This document shows, in pieces, positions 16,171-23,874 of a stretch of DNA of 40,805 bases. Position 1 is the stretch's first letter. Every line of letters begins with the position of its first letter. Source of the DNA: Candidatus Mediterraneibacter quadrami (GTDB taxonomy: Bacteria > Bacillota > Clostridia > Lachnospirales > Lachnospiraceae); NCBI GenBank assembly GCA_019120575.1, contig DWUU01000038.1, positions 1 through 40,805 of the forward strand. Reading direction: 5' to 3'. The notes under the pieces were generated by a model, which did no database searches, was not told the DNA's origin, and saw only the letters and a list, made by a program, of their open reading frames with translations. Both the position numbers and the translations under genes were made by a program.

Positions 16171-16928
16171 TGGCATTACTGGAAGTAAAAAATCTGGGCA
16201 TTTCATTCGGCGGCCTCCGCGCGGTGAATGCATTTGACATATCGATTGAAAAACAGGAGCTGTACGGCCTGATCGGCCCCAACGGCGCCGGCAAGACCAC
16301 GGTCTTCAACCTGCTGACCGGCGTGTATAAACCGGACAGCGGCAAAGTCCTGCTGGACGGGACGGACATTACGGGAAAGAAGACCATTGACATCAGCAAG
16401 GCGGGGATCGCCCGGACGTTCCAGAACATCCGTCTGTTCAAGGATCTCACCGTGCTGGACAATGTAAAGGCGGGGCTCCACAACAAGCACCATTACTCAA
16501 CGGTTTCCGGCATCCTTCGTCTTCCGGCCTACCGGAAGGTGGAGAAGGAGATGGACGAGCGAGCGATGGAGCTTCTGAAAGTGTTCAATCTGGATGAAGT
16601 GGCGCATGTGAAGGCGTCCAACCTGCCCTACGGACAGCAGAGAAGGCTGGAGATTGCAAGGGCCCTTGCGACGGAGCCGAAGCTCCTGCTGCTGGATGAG
16701 CCGGCGGCCGGCATGAACCCCAACGAGACGGGCGAACTGATGGATATGATCCGTTTCGTGCGGGATGAGTTCCATATGACCATCCTCCTGATCGAGCATG
16801 ATATGAAACTGGTAAGCGGGATCTGCGAGCGCCTGACCGTGTTGAACTTCGGCGAAGTGCTGAGCCACGGCGCAACATCCGACGTACTGAATGATCCGCG
16901 GGTCATCACCGCTTATCTTGGAGAATAG
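16170..16928 (+). CDS. livG: Branched-chain amino-acid ABC transporter ATPase, LivG type
   Basis: ATPase subunit of 252 residues. Walker A is GPNGAGKTT, followed by the LivG-specific FNLLTGVYKPDSG and IARTFQNIRLFKDLTVLDNV. The signature appears as LPYGQQRRLEIARAL, as is usual in LivG. Walker B is LLLLDEPAAGMNPNE, with switch His in LLIEHDM. The start is fixed by AGGAGG 10 bases before ATG 16170; frames open further upstream lie inside livM. It pairs with LivF to drive LivHM. Confidence 0.95.
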   Translation: MALLEVKNLGISFGGLRAVNAFDISIEKQELYGLIGPNGAGKTTVFNLLTGVYKPDSGKVLLDGTDITGKKTIDISKAGIARTFQNIRLFKDLTVLDNVKAGLHNKHHYSTVSGILRLPAYRKVEKEMDERAMELLKVFNLDEVAHVKASNLPYGQQRRLEIARALATEPKLLLLDEPAAGMNPNETGELMDMIRFVRDEFHMTILLIEHDMKLVSGICERLTVLNFGEVLSHGATSDVLNDPRVITAYLGE

Positions 16929-16941
16929 GAGGAAACGGATT

Positions 16942-17652
16942 ATGGCAATGCTTGAAATAAAAGATCTGGAAGTATATTACGGCGTGATCCAGGCCATAAA
17001 AGGGATCTCCTTTGAGGTCAACCAGGGAGAGGTCATCGCGCTGATCGGCGCCAACGGCGCAGGAAAGACGACGACGCTTCACACGATCACCGGCCTGATT
17101 TCCCCGAAGAAGGGAAGCGTGGTCTTCGAGGGAAAGGACATCACGAAAGTGCCGGCCCACAGGATCGTGTCCATGGGGATGGCCCATGTGCCGGAAGGGC
17201 GCCGCGTATTTGCGGAGCTCAGCGTGTATGAGAACCTGAAGATGGGCGCTTATACAAGAAGCGATAAAAATGAAATCGAGGAAAGCCTGGCGAATGTATA
17301 TAAACGGTTCCCCCGTCTGGAGGAACGTAAGAACCAGATGGCCGGAACGTTAAGCGGCGGCGAGCAGCAGATGCTGGCCATGGGCCGGGCGCTCATGTCC
17401 CGTCCGAAGATCATCCTGATGGATGAGCCGTCCATGGGGCTTTCGCCGATCCTTGTAAATGAGATCTTTGACATCATCCGCTCCGTGAGCGAGAGCGGCA
17501 CCACCGTTCTTCTCGTGGAGCAGAACGCGAAGAAGGCCCTGGCCATCGCAGACCGGGCGTATGTGCTGGAGACCGGGCGCATTACCATGTCAGGCAATGC
17601 GAAAGATCTTCTGGAAGATGATTCGATCAAGAAAGCATATCTTGGTGAGTAG
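16942..17652 (+). CDS. livF: Branched-chain amino-acid ABC transporter ATPase, LivF type
   Basis: Second ATPase of 236 residues. Walker A is GANGAGKTT. MGMAHVPEGRRVFAELSVYENL is diagnostic for LivF, with signature LSGGEQQMLAMGRAL and Walker B IILMDEPSMGLSP. The C-terminus ends KKAYLGE, as is typical. AGGAGG overlaps the livG stop and lies 9 bases before ATG 16942. The second cytidylate-kinase-like gene follows 15 bases later and is almost certainly on the same transcript. Confidence 0.95.
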   Translation: MAMLEIKDLEVYYGVIQAIKGISFEVNQGEVIALIGANGAGKTTTLHTITGLISPKKGSVVFEGKDITKVPAHRIVSMGMAHVPEGRRVFAELSVYENLKMGAYTRSDKNEIEESLANVYKRFPRLEERKNQMAGTLSGGEQQMLAMGRALMSRPKIILMDEPSMGLSPILVNEIFDIIRSVSESGTTVLLVEQNAKKALAIADRAYVLETGRITMSGNAKDLLEDDSIKKAYLGE

Positions 17653-17667
17653 GAGAGGAGGAAGATC

Positions 17668-18291
17668 ATGAGGAATATCGTAATTACGATCGCAAGACAG
17701 TACGGAAGCGGCGGGAAGACCATCGGGGCGATGCTTGCCCAGGAACTGGGCATCAACTGCTACAGCCGCGAGATCCTCAGAATGGCTTCCGAGGACAGCG
17801 GGATCAATGAGCGGCTTTTCGGGATGTCTGATGAGAAAGTCAGACACGCGCCCTGGTTCCGCATCCTGAGCCGTCCCTATGACGGGGAGCTGCTGACGCC
17901 GGAGAATAAGGAGTTTACGTCGGATGACAACCTCTTTAATTATCAGGCGAAGATCATCAAGGATCTTGCCGTGAAGGAGTCCTGCGTGATCGTCGGCCGC
18001 TGCGCGGATTATGTGCTGCGCGAGTATCCGAATGTGGTCAGCGTCTTCATCCATGCGGACCGGAAATTCTGTCTGGACCGCTCCATGGAGCGCCATAGCA
18101 TGACGGAAAAAGAAATGCAGAAGTTTATCGAGAAAACAGATGAGTACAGAGGAAAATTTTACCGTTATCACACAGGTCATGAGTGGGCGGATGCGAGAAA
18201 CTACGATCTGTGCCTGAACAGCGGCAAGCTTGGATTTGAAAAATGCGTGGAAGAGATCAAAGCGTACATAAAGATCCGTTTTGATCAGTGA
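17668..18291 (+). CDS. Cytidylate-kinase-like family protein (second of two)
   Basis: A protein of 207 residues, paralogous to the one at 13380. It shares IVITIARQYGSGGKTIGAMLAQELGI at the N-terminus, here with GSGGKT, closer to a canonical Walker A, and VIVGRCADYVLREY in the middle. The lid-like region is KTDEYRGKFYRYHTGHEWADARNYDLCLNSGKLG. GAGGAGG precedes the ATG. It is the last gene of the livHMGF transcript and is followed by a bidirectional terminator. The family is annotated by resemblance to CMP kinase; its substrate is not known to me. The two copies share motifs but differ in their middle segments, so they are not a recent duplication. Confidence 0.85.
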   Translation: MRNIVITIARQYGSGGKTIGAMLAQELGINCYSREILRMASEDSGINERLFGMSDEKVRHAPWFRILSRPYDGELLTPENKEFTSDDNLFNYQAKIIKDLAVKESCVIVGRCADYVLREYPNVVSVFIHADRKFCLDRSMERHSMTEKEMQKFIEKTDEYRGKFYRYHTGHEWADARNYDLCLNSGKLGFEKCVEEIKAYIKIRFDQ

Positions 18292-18306
18292 CCGGGAAGG
18301 AAACAG

Positions 18307-18338
18307 AAAAGGCGGGGTGAATTCTCACTCCGCCTTTT
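18307..18338. terminator. Bidirectional terminator between the kinase-like gene and the acetyltransferase
   Basis: AAAAGGCGGGGTGA (18307-18320) pairs with TCACTCCGCCTTTT (18325-18338), a 14-bp stem with one G-U and a 4-base loop. A and T tracts on each side allow use from either strand. The stop codon of the minus-strand acetyltransferase (18325-18327) lies inside the second arm. Confidence 0.85.
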
Positions 18339-18810
18339 GGTATGCCATCCGTTCGCTTCCGTCGTCCGTGTAGATGACGCCGCAGTATTTAAACCCGTTC
18401 TTCTCCAGCATGTGCTGCATGATCCGGTTGTCCCGGTGGGTGTCGATCTTCAGGTTGCCGCACTGTTCAAAGGCCCAGTTAATGCAGAAAGAAGCGGCTC
18501 CTTTTACCGTCCCGTCCGAGGTGATCCGGTGGACGACGCCGTAGGGCTCTGCGTTGAGCCATTCGCCGTCGTATATCCTGAGGTAGGTGTCATCCGGGCC
18601 TTCTCTGTAATAGAAGGTCGCGATGATCCGGCCCTGATCTTCGCAGACATAGGAGCATCCGGATGCGATATCAGACTCCGTGAGCGTCCGTTTCGGGTAG
18701 GTCTGTCCCCATTGCTGCGGGTTGCCGTGGAAGGCCATGAACTGCCGGGCGCTTTCGTACATTTTACAGAGGGTATCCAGATCCTTCATGGTTGATCTTC
18801 GTATTTCCAT
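18325..18810 (-). CDS. GNAT-family N-acetyltransferase
   Basis: An acyltransferase-fold protein of 161 residues. MEIRRSTMKDLDTLCKMYESARQFM is a typical GNAT start. VVHRITSDGTVKGAASFCINWAFEQCGNLKIDTHRDNRIMQHMLEKNGFKYCG holds the acetyl-CoA region and the N-x-x-M-x-x-x-L-x-K-x-GF motif. This subfamily is common in Lachnospiraceae and lactic bacteria and lacks the classic Q/R-x-x-G-x-G. AAAGG precedes the ATG. Its own promoter lies at 18862-18890, divergent from pflB. The substrate is unknown. It ends within the shared terminator. Confidence 0.88.
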   Translation of the reverse strand: MEIRRSTMKDLDTLCKMYESARQFMAFHGNPQQWGQTYPKRTLTESDIASGCSYVCEDQGRIIATFYYREGPDDTYLRIYDGEWLNAEPYGVVHRITSDGTVKGAASFCINWAFEQCGNLKIDTHRDNRIMQHMLEKNGFKYCGVIYTDDGSERMAYQKAE

Positions 18811-18861
18811 TTTATAAGAGCCTTTCTTTCATTTTGAATCAGCGCTTTGTACATCCCCGTT

Positions 18862-18890
18862 ATTATAACAGAATGTCCGATTGTAAACAA
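18862..18890 (-). promoter_or_regulatory. Promoter of the acetyltransferase gene
   Basis: Read on the minus strand: TTGTTT (18890-18885), 17 bp, TATAAT (18867-18862), with TGT directly before the -10. It lies about 50 bases before the acetyltransferase start. Confidence 0.6.
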
Positions 18891-18922
18891 TCTACTACAG
18901 AGAGGATGCCTGTAAAAAATAA

Positions 18923-18958
18923 ACACAAAATGTTGTGTAAAATATATGTTTTGCACAA
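18923..18958. promoter_or_regulatory. Two overlapping palindromes upstream of pflB
   Basis: ACACAA-N4-TTGTGT (18923-18938) is perfect. Its right arm is also the left arm of TTGTGTAAAA-N6-TTTTGCACAA (18933-18958; 9 of 10 match). The sharing of one arm suggests alternative or cooperative protein binding. The spacing does not fit a Rex or FNR site. Confidence 0.45.
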
Positions 18959-18980
18959 AAATGTAAACATAGGCGAAAAA

Positions 18981-19001
18981 TGAGAATGATTATCATAATA
19001 A
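18981..19001. promoter_or_regulatory. Fur-type box directly upstream of the pflB -35 element
   Basis: TGAGAATGATTATCA (18981-18995) matches the 7-1-7 Fur-family consensus TGATAATnATTATCA at 13 of 14 specified bases. TGATTATCATAATAA (18987-19001) is a second, weaker 7-1-7 match offset by 6 bp, the offset known for two Fur dimers on a classic 19-bp box. It ends 3 bp before the -35 hexamer. Confidence 0.6.
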
Positions 19002-19004
19002 GCC

Positions 19005-19033
19005 TTGCGTTTTTCTCCGGTCAATGATATACT
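19005..19033 (+). promoter_or_regulatory. Promoter of pflB
   Basis: TTGCGT (19005-19010), 17 bp, TATACT (19028-19033). The start codon is 48 bases past the -10 element. Confidence 0.6.
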
Positions 19034-19081
19034 AGCGCATGACAATAAGTAATTTACAGATTTCAGAGGAGGATTTTGAAG

Positions 19082-21340
19082 ATGGCAAAAGTGAATTTTG
19101 ACCAGTGGGAAGGATTTGACGGGCATCTCTGGAAAGAGGAAGTCAATGTGCGTGATTTCATTCAGCACAATTACACTCAGTACGACGGAGACGAGTCATT
19201 CCTTGCAGGCCCCACAGAGGCGACGGACAAGTTATGGGGAGAGCTGCAGAAGCTCCAGAAAGAGGAACGCGCCAAAGGCGGCGTTCTCGATATGGAGACA
19301 GAGGTTGTATCCGGCCTGACGGCATACGGCCCGGGATACATTAACGAAGAGATGAAAGATCTGGAGCAGGTTGTGGGCCTCCAGACAGACAAGCCGCTGA
19401 AGCGTGCGTTCATGCCTTACGGCGGGATCAAGATGGCGGAACAGGCGTGTACGACCTACGGATATACTCCGAGTGAAAAGCTCCATGAAATCTTTACGAA
19501 ATATCATAAGACACACAACCAGGCCGTGTTTGACATTTACACACCTGAGATGAAAAAAGCGCGTCACAACAAGATCATCACAGGTCTTCCGGATACATAC
19601 GGAAGAGGCCGCATCGTCGGCGACTACCGCCGTGTGGCGCTCTACGGCATCGATTATCTGATCGAGAAGAAACAGTCTGATTTCGTTGAGTATGAGAGAC
19701 ACGGCATGAAGGGAACAGATTTCCGTCTCCGCGAGGAGATTGCAGACCAGATCCGCGCCCTGAACGGCATAAAAGAGATGGCGGCCGTATACGGATATGA
19801 CATTTCAAAGCCGGCGACAAACGCGAAAGAGGCGGTGCAGTGGCTGTATTTCGGATATCTTGCGGCGATCAAGACCCAGAACGGCGCGGCAATGAGCGTG
19901 GGACGCATTTCCACATTCCTTGACATTTACATCGAGCGCGACCTGAAGAAAGGCATCCTCACAGAGGAGCAGGCTCAGGAGCTCATTGACCACATGGTCA
20001 TGAAGTTCAGAATGGTGAAGTTCGCAAGGATCCCGTCCTACAATGAACTCTTTTCCGGCGACCCGGTATGGGCGACACTGGAGATGGCGGGAATCGGAAT
20101 GGACGGACGCCACATGGTAACAAAGAACGATTACCGTTTTCTCCACACACTGGAGAACATGGGACCGTCACCGGAGCCGAACCTGACCGTGCTGTACTCT
20201 TCACACCTGCCGGAAAACTTTAAGAAGTATGCGGCATACATTTCCGTGGCGACAAGTTCGATCCAGTACGAGAACGACGATGTGATGCGTCCGGTATGGG
20301 GCGATGACTATTCCATCTGCTGCTGTGTATCCGCCACAGAGACCGGCAAGGAGATTCAGTTCTTCGGCGCCCGCGCGAACCTGGCGAAATGCCTTCTGTA
20401 CGCGATCAACGGCGGTGTGGATGAGAAGACAAAACAGCAGGTATCCCCGCTGTACCGTCCGATCACATCTGAGTACCTTGACTATGATGAAGTCATGGAA
20501 AAATATGACCAGATGATGGAGTGGCTGTCCAAGCTGTATGTCGATACACTGAACATGATCCACTACATGCATGATAAATATTACTACGAGGCTGCTGAGA
20601 TGGCGCTCATCGACACAAACGTGAGACGTACATTCGCAACAGGAATCGCAGGATTCTCCCATGTGGTCGACTCCTTAAGCGCGATCAAATACGCGAAAGT
20701 AAAAGTCATCCGCGATGAGGACGGCCTGGCGGTCGACTACGAAGTGGAAGGCGATTTCCCGAAATACGGAAACGACGACGAGCGCGCGGACGAGATCGCA
20801 GTATGGCTGCTCCGCACATTCATGAGCAAGCTGAAAAAATGCCATACCTACAGAAACTCAGAGCCGACGACATCCATCCTTACCATCACATCCAACGTGG
20901 TGTACGGCAAGGCGACCGGATCCCTTCCGGACGGAAGAAAAGCCGGCGAGCCGCTGGCGCCGGGCGCAAACCCGTCCTACGGCGCAGAGCAGAACGGTCT
21001 GCTGGCATCCCTCAACTCCGTTGCAAAACTTCCGTACGAGCAGGCGCTTGACGGAATCTCCAACACCCAGACCATCAGCCCGGGCGCACTGGGACACGAT
21101 GACAACGAGCGGAAGAACAATCTCGTACACGTACTGGACGGATACTTCGACCAGGGTGCACATCACCTGAACGTAAACGTATTCGGAACAGAAAAACTGA
21201 TTGATGCGATGGAACATCCGGAAAAAGAAGAATACGCAAACTTCACCATCCGCGTGTCCGGATATGCAGTCAAATTCATCGACCTGACAAGAGAGCAGCA
21301 GATGGACGTGATCGCAAGAACCTGCCACGACAGGATGTAA
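19082..21340 (+). CDS. pflB: Formate C-acetyltransferase (pyruvate formate-lyase)
   Basis: A glycyl-radical enzyme converting pyruvate + CoA to acetyl-CoA + formate, a central step of anaerobic fermentation. It has 752 residues, normal for the family. The active-site cysteine pair is Cys414-Cys415 in [12 protein letters not shown], with an extra Cys413 before it. The radical glycine is Gly727 in [13 protein letters not shown] near the C-terminus. ATG 19082 has AGGAGG 9 bases upstream. Codon use is highly biased, as expected for an abundant enzyme. Its activase pflA lies 248 bases downstream, separated by a palindromic repeat element. A Fur-like box and nested palindromes precede the promoter, suggesting redox or metal control (inference). 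Confidence 0.97.
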   Translation: MAKVNFDQWEGFDGHLWKEEVNVRDFIQHNYTQYDGDESFLAGPTEATDKLWGELQKLQKEERAKGGVLDMETEVVSGLTAYGPGYINEEMKDLEQVVGLQTDKPLKRAFMPYGGIKMAEQACTTYGYTPSEKLHEIFTKYHKTHNQAVFDIYTPEMKKARHNKIITGLPDTYGRGRIVGDYRRVALYGIDYLIEKKQSDFVEYERHGMKGTDFRLREEIADQIRALNGIKEMAAVYGYDISKPATNAKEAVQWLYFGYLAAIKTQNGAAMSVGRISTFLDIYIERDLKKGILTEEQAQELIDHMVMKFRMVKFARIPSYNELFSGDPVWATLEMAGIGMDGRHMVTKNDYRFLHTLENMGPSPEPNLTVLYSSHLPENFKKYAAYISVATSSIQYENDDVMRPVWGDDYSICCCVSATETGKEIQFFGARANLAKCLLYAINGGVDEKTKQQVSPLYRPITSEYLDYDEVMEKYDQMMEWLSKLYVDTLNMIHYMHDKYYYEAAEMALIDTNVRRTFATGIAGFSHVVDSLSAIKYAKVKVIRDEDGLAVDYEVEGDFPKYGNDDERADEIAVWLLRTFMSKLKKCHTYRNSEPTTSILTITSNVVYGKATGSLPDGRKAGEPLAPGANPSYGAEQNGLLASLNSVAKLPYEQALDGISNTQTISPGALGHDDNERKNNLVHVLDGYFDQGAHHLNVNVFGTEKLIDAMEHPEKEEYANFTIRVSGYAVKFIDLTREQQMDVIARTCHDRM

Positions 21341-21342
21341 CT

Positions 21343-21578
21343 TCAATCGGGGACGTAGTAAAATTGAATTTTACTACGTCCCCGATTGATGATAACCCTG
21401 TCCCATTTTGAAAATAGCCCTGTCCCTCTTGAAAAGTGCATAAATTGCGAATGATTATATGCGGGTTTTAGATGACCAAATTGTGCACTATTACATAGGG
21501 GACACGGTAAAACTCAAAAAGGGACAGGGCAAATGTTAATCCGGGACGTAGTCATTTTCAATTTTACTACGTCCCCGA
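21343..21578. repeat. REP/MITE-like palindromic element between pflB and pflA
   Basis: The left end (21343-21389) is a perfect hairpin with 23-bp arms and a 1-base centre, containing GGGGACGTAGT and its complement ACTACGTCCCC. The right end (21543-21576) repeats GGGACGTAGT and ACTACGTCCCC with a looser loop. Inside are CCCTGTCCC at 21396-21404 and 21418-21426, its complement GGGACAGGG at 21521-21529, and a variant GGGGACACGG at 21498-21507. AGTGCA and TGCACT flank the centre. It ends at the pflA ribosome site. The layout recalls elements mobilised by REP-associated IS200-like transposases, but no transposase is present here. Confidence 0.7.
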
Positions 21579-21588
21579 AAGGAGAAAG

Positions 21589-22347
21589 ATGGACGGTTTC
21601 ATCCATTCTACGGAGAGTTTCGGCTCGGTTGACGGGCCCGGCGTGCGGTTTGTCATTTTTGTGTCCGGTTGTCCGATGCGCTGTCAGTTCTGTCACAACC
21701 CGGATACCTGGGATATGCAGGTTGGCCAGAAGAGAAGTGCGGATGATCTTCTCTCCCAGGCGCTGCGGTATAAGTCATACTGGGGAACTGAAGGCGGGAT
21801 CACGGTGAGCGGCGGGGAGCCGCTCATGCAGATGGAGTTTCTGATCGAGCTGTTCCGCAAGGCGAAGGAGAAGGGCATTCACACGACGATCGATACGAGC
21901 GGCGCGCCTTTTACCCGGGAGGAGCCTTTTTTCGGAAAGTTTAATGAGCTGATGCGGTATACGGATCTGCTGCTGGTGGACGTCAAACATATTGATGAGG
22001 AGCAGCATAAGATCCTGACCGGCCGGACGAATATGAATATCCTGGATATGGCGCGGTATCTGTCTGAGACCGGGAAGCCGGTATGGATCCGGCATGTGCT
22101 TGTTCCGGAGCGAAATGACGATGATGTGTATCTTGAGAAATTATATGATTTCATAAGTAAACTGAAAAATGTACAGAAAGTAGAAGTGCTACCCTATCAC
22201 ACGTTCGGGGAGTACAAGTGGAAGGAACTGGGATATGATTATCCGCTGGCGGGAATCGACCCGCCCTCGAAAGAGCGGGTTGCAAATGCGAACCGTATCC
22301 TTCATACAGGGCAGCAGATCACCGGGACTTCCGGAACAGGAAGATAA
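21589..22347 (+). CDS. pflA: Pyruvate formate-lyase activating enzyme (radical SAM)
   Basis: Uses a 4Fe-4S cluster and S-adenosylmethionine to place the glycyl radical on PflB. It has 252 residues (family about 245-260). The cluster motif CxxxCxxC is in SGCPMRCQFCHNPDTW. The SAM-binding GGEP is in TVSGGEPLMQ, with later family blocks DTSGAPFT, LLLVDVKHID and VLPYHTFGEYKWKELG. AGGAG lies 4 bases before the ATG, right after the palindromic element. Read-through from pflB may be limited by the hairpins between them, so activase level may be uncoupled from its target. The last 29 bases overlap the convergent MATE gene. Confidence 0.96.
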   Translation: MDGFIHSTESFGSVDGPGVRFVIFVSGCPMRCQFCHNPDTWDMQVGQKRSADDLLSQALRYKSYWGTEGGITVSGGEPLMQMEFLIELFRKAKEKGIHTTIDTSGAPFTREEPFFGKFNELMRYTDLLLVDVKHIDEEQHKILTGRTNMNILDMARYLSETGKPVWIRHVLVPERNDDDVYLEKLYDFISKLKNVQKVEVLPYHTFGEYKWKELGYDYPLAGIDPPSKERVANANRILHTGQQITGTSGTGR

Positions 22348-23638
22348 GGGAGAGAACCGCCACGGCAGCTTCTGTCACCGGCACGGACATCCATACACCG
22401 GTGAGTCCCAGGCACATGGCCAGGATTGCAGCCGCGGGAATGATCAGGATGAATCCCCGGAGGACGGATACGGCAAATGCCTGCCGGGGCCGGTCTTCGG
22501 AACTCAGCATTGCGGCTGCGACGATATTGATGCCGGAGAAGAACAGGCTGAGGAAATAGATCTTCATTCCGCCGGACGCGATCGAAGTAAGGACCGGATC
22601 ATGATCCCGGTTAAAGAGTCCGGCGATCGGGACGGCAAAAAAGAAGATCAGGATATAGGAAACAGATGCCAGCAGCAGGGAACTGGTCAGCGCATAGCGC
22701 CGCAGCTTCCGCCGCTGGCTTTTTCCGTTCTCTCCCGTATAGCGGCTCAAAATCGGCTGGATCCCCTGCCCGATGCCGGTGAAGATGGCCACCAGCACGA
22801 GGGCGATATTTGCCAGGATGCCGTAAGCCGCTACTCCGGTATTGCCGTTCAGCCCAAGGATCAGGAAATTAAGTACAATGATCACGATGCCGGAGGACAT
22901 TTCCGTGACCAGTGAGGAGACGCCGAGCGCGCAGATGTCGCCCCAGCGGCGCAGGGACAGCCGGGTGCGCACGGGGTGGAAATGATTCTGCTTCCGGATA
23001 AACCGGGAGAACATGATCAGCATGCTTACCACAGGCGCGGTTGCCGTCGCGATGGCAGCTCCGGTCATCTCCATGCCCAGCGGATAGATAAATACATAGT
23101 CAAGGACGATGTTCGTCAGGCTTCCCACGATCATGCCGGTCATGGCCAGGCCGGGCGCGCCGTCATTTCTCGTGAAGCTGAGCAGAAGGTTGTTGCCGAG
23201 AAAAAGGGGCGAGAAGACCAGCAGGATGCGGATATAATCGGCGGCATAGCCGGCGGTCTGGGCGTCCGCTCCGAGGAATACGGCGATCTGCTCCGGCAGG
23301 AAGAGCCCCGCGCAGCTGAAGATCACGGCGGCCAGCGCCGCAAGGTACAGTGCCTGGCTGAAAATGGTCCGGTGCAGTTCGCGGCCGGGCTGCGCGGAGG
23401 AGATCGTGTACCGGGCGGCTGCGCCCATGCCGATCATCAGACCGGTGCCGTTCATCAGGCTGTATGCCGGAAGGACAAGGTTCAGCGCCGCAAGCGCGTC
23501 CGCGCCGATCCCCCGGGCAATGAAAAATGTGTCCGCGAGAATGTAGCAGGAATAGCCGATCATGCCGAGCACATTTGCGGAGACATACCGGAGAAAAAGT
23601 GGAAAAAGCGGCGTATTGTGTTCAGTTGAAGCAGTCAT
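22319..23638 (-). CDS. MATE-family efflux transporter (MepA-like)
   Basis: A cation-coupled exporter of 439 residues with about 12 helices. The first half has LFLRYVSANVLGMIGYSCYILADTFFIARGIGADALAALNLVLP, the NorM/MepA start. FTRNDGAPGLAMTGMIVGSLTNIVLDYVFIYPLGMEMTGAAIAT is the MepA-type central block. The start at 23638 has AAGGAA 7 bases before it; further upstream starts would be in the leader. Substrates are probably cationic drugs, dyes or metabolites. It is convergent with pflA and overlaps it by 29 bases with no terminator between, so transcripts from the two strands should interfere. Confidence 0.92.
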   Translation of the reverse strand: MTASTEHNTPLFPLFLRYVSANVLGMIGYSCYILADTFFIARGIGADALAALNLVLPAYSLMNGTGLMIGMGAAARYTISSAQPGRELHRTIFSQALYLAALAAVIFSCAGLFLPEQIAVFLGADAQTAGYAADYIRILLVFSPLFLGNNLLLSFTRNDGAPGLAMTGMIVGSLTNIVLDYVFIYPLGMEMTGAAIATATAPVVSMLIMFSRFIRKQNHFHPVRTRLSLRRWGDICALGVSSLVTEMSSGIVIIVLNFLILGLNGNTGVAAYGILANIALVLVAIFTGIGQGIQPILSRYTGENGKSQRRKLRRYALTSSLLLASVSYILIFFFAVPIAGLFNRDHDPVLTSIASGGMKIYFLSLFFSGINIVAAAMLSSEDRPRQAFAVSVLRGFILIIPAAAILAMCLGLTGVWMSVPVTEAAVAVLSLIFLFRKSR

Positions 23639-23671
23639 GTCACAGTTCCTTTCATAAAAAAACATCCGGAT

Positions 23672-23703
23672 CTGCATATCTGCTAAGGCCTGACGATATG
23701 CAG
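23672..23703 (-). promoter_or_regulatory. Hairpin in the leader of the MATE gene
   Basis: CTGCATATC and GATATGCAG are exact 9-bp arms with a 14-base loop. On the minus strand the hairpin is followed 9 bases later by a run of seven Ts, just before the ribosome site. It could be an attenuator or a dimer-binding site. No known riboswitch class fits that I can recognise. Confidence 0.35.
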
Positions 23704-23874
23704 CCGAATGCCAAACGGTCACGCCCGGCGGCGTGTACCTGCATGAGTAACGATTTGATTTTTGATTTCGCAGTTATGGTATCACACATGCGGATGAAAA
23801 TCAAATCTTTTTTTACCGGCGGATATGCGGTATGATGGACAATAACGGAAGAAAAATAAAAGAGGTGCATATCA

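Noticed and set aside
13380..18291. Recent tandem duplication of the cytidylate-kinase-like gene
   Set aside because: The two proteins share only the family motifs and differ through the middle third, so they are old paralogs.
18933..18958. Rex (NADH-sensing) operator upstream of pflB
   Set aside because: The TTGTG and CACAA ends are present, but they are separated by 16 bases rather than the 8 of Rex sites.
21343..21389. Simple intrinsic terminator after pflB
   Set aside because: The stem is very strong but has no T tract, and its motif recurs at 21543-21576, so a repeat element explains it better.
22235..23629. Plus-strand open frames inside the MATE gene (226 and 217 codons)
   Set aside because: The minus-strand MATE protein is clearly real. 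These frames are charged, repetitive shadows.
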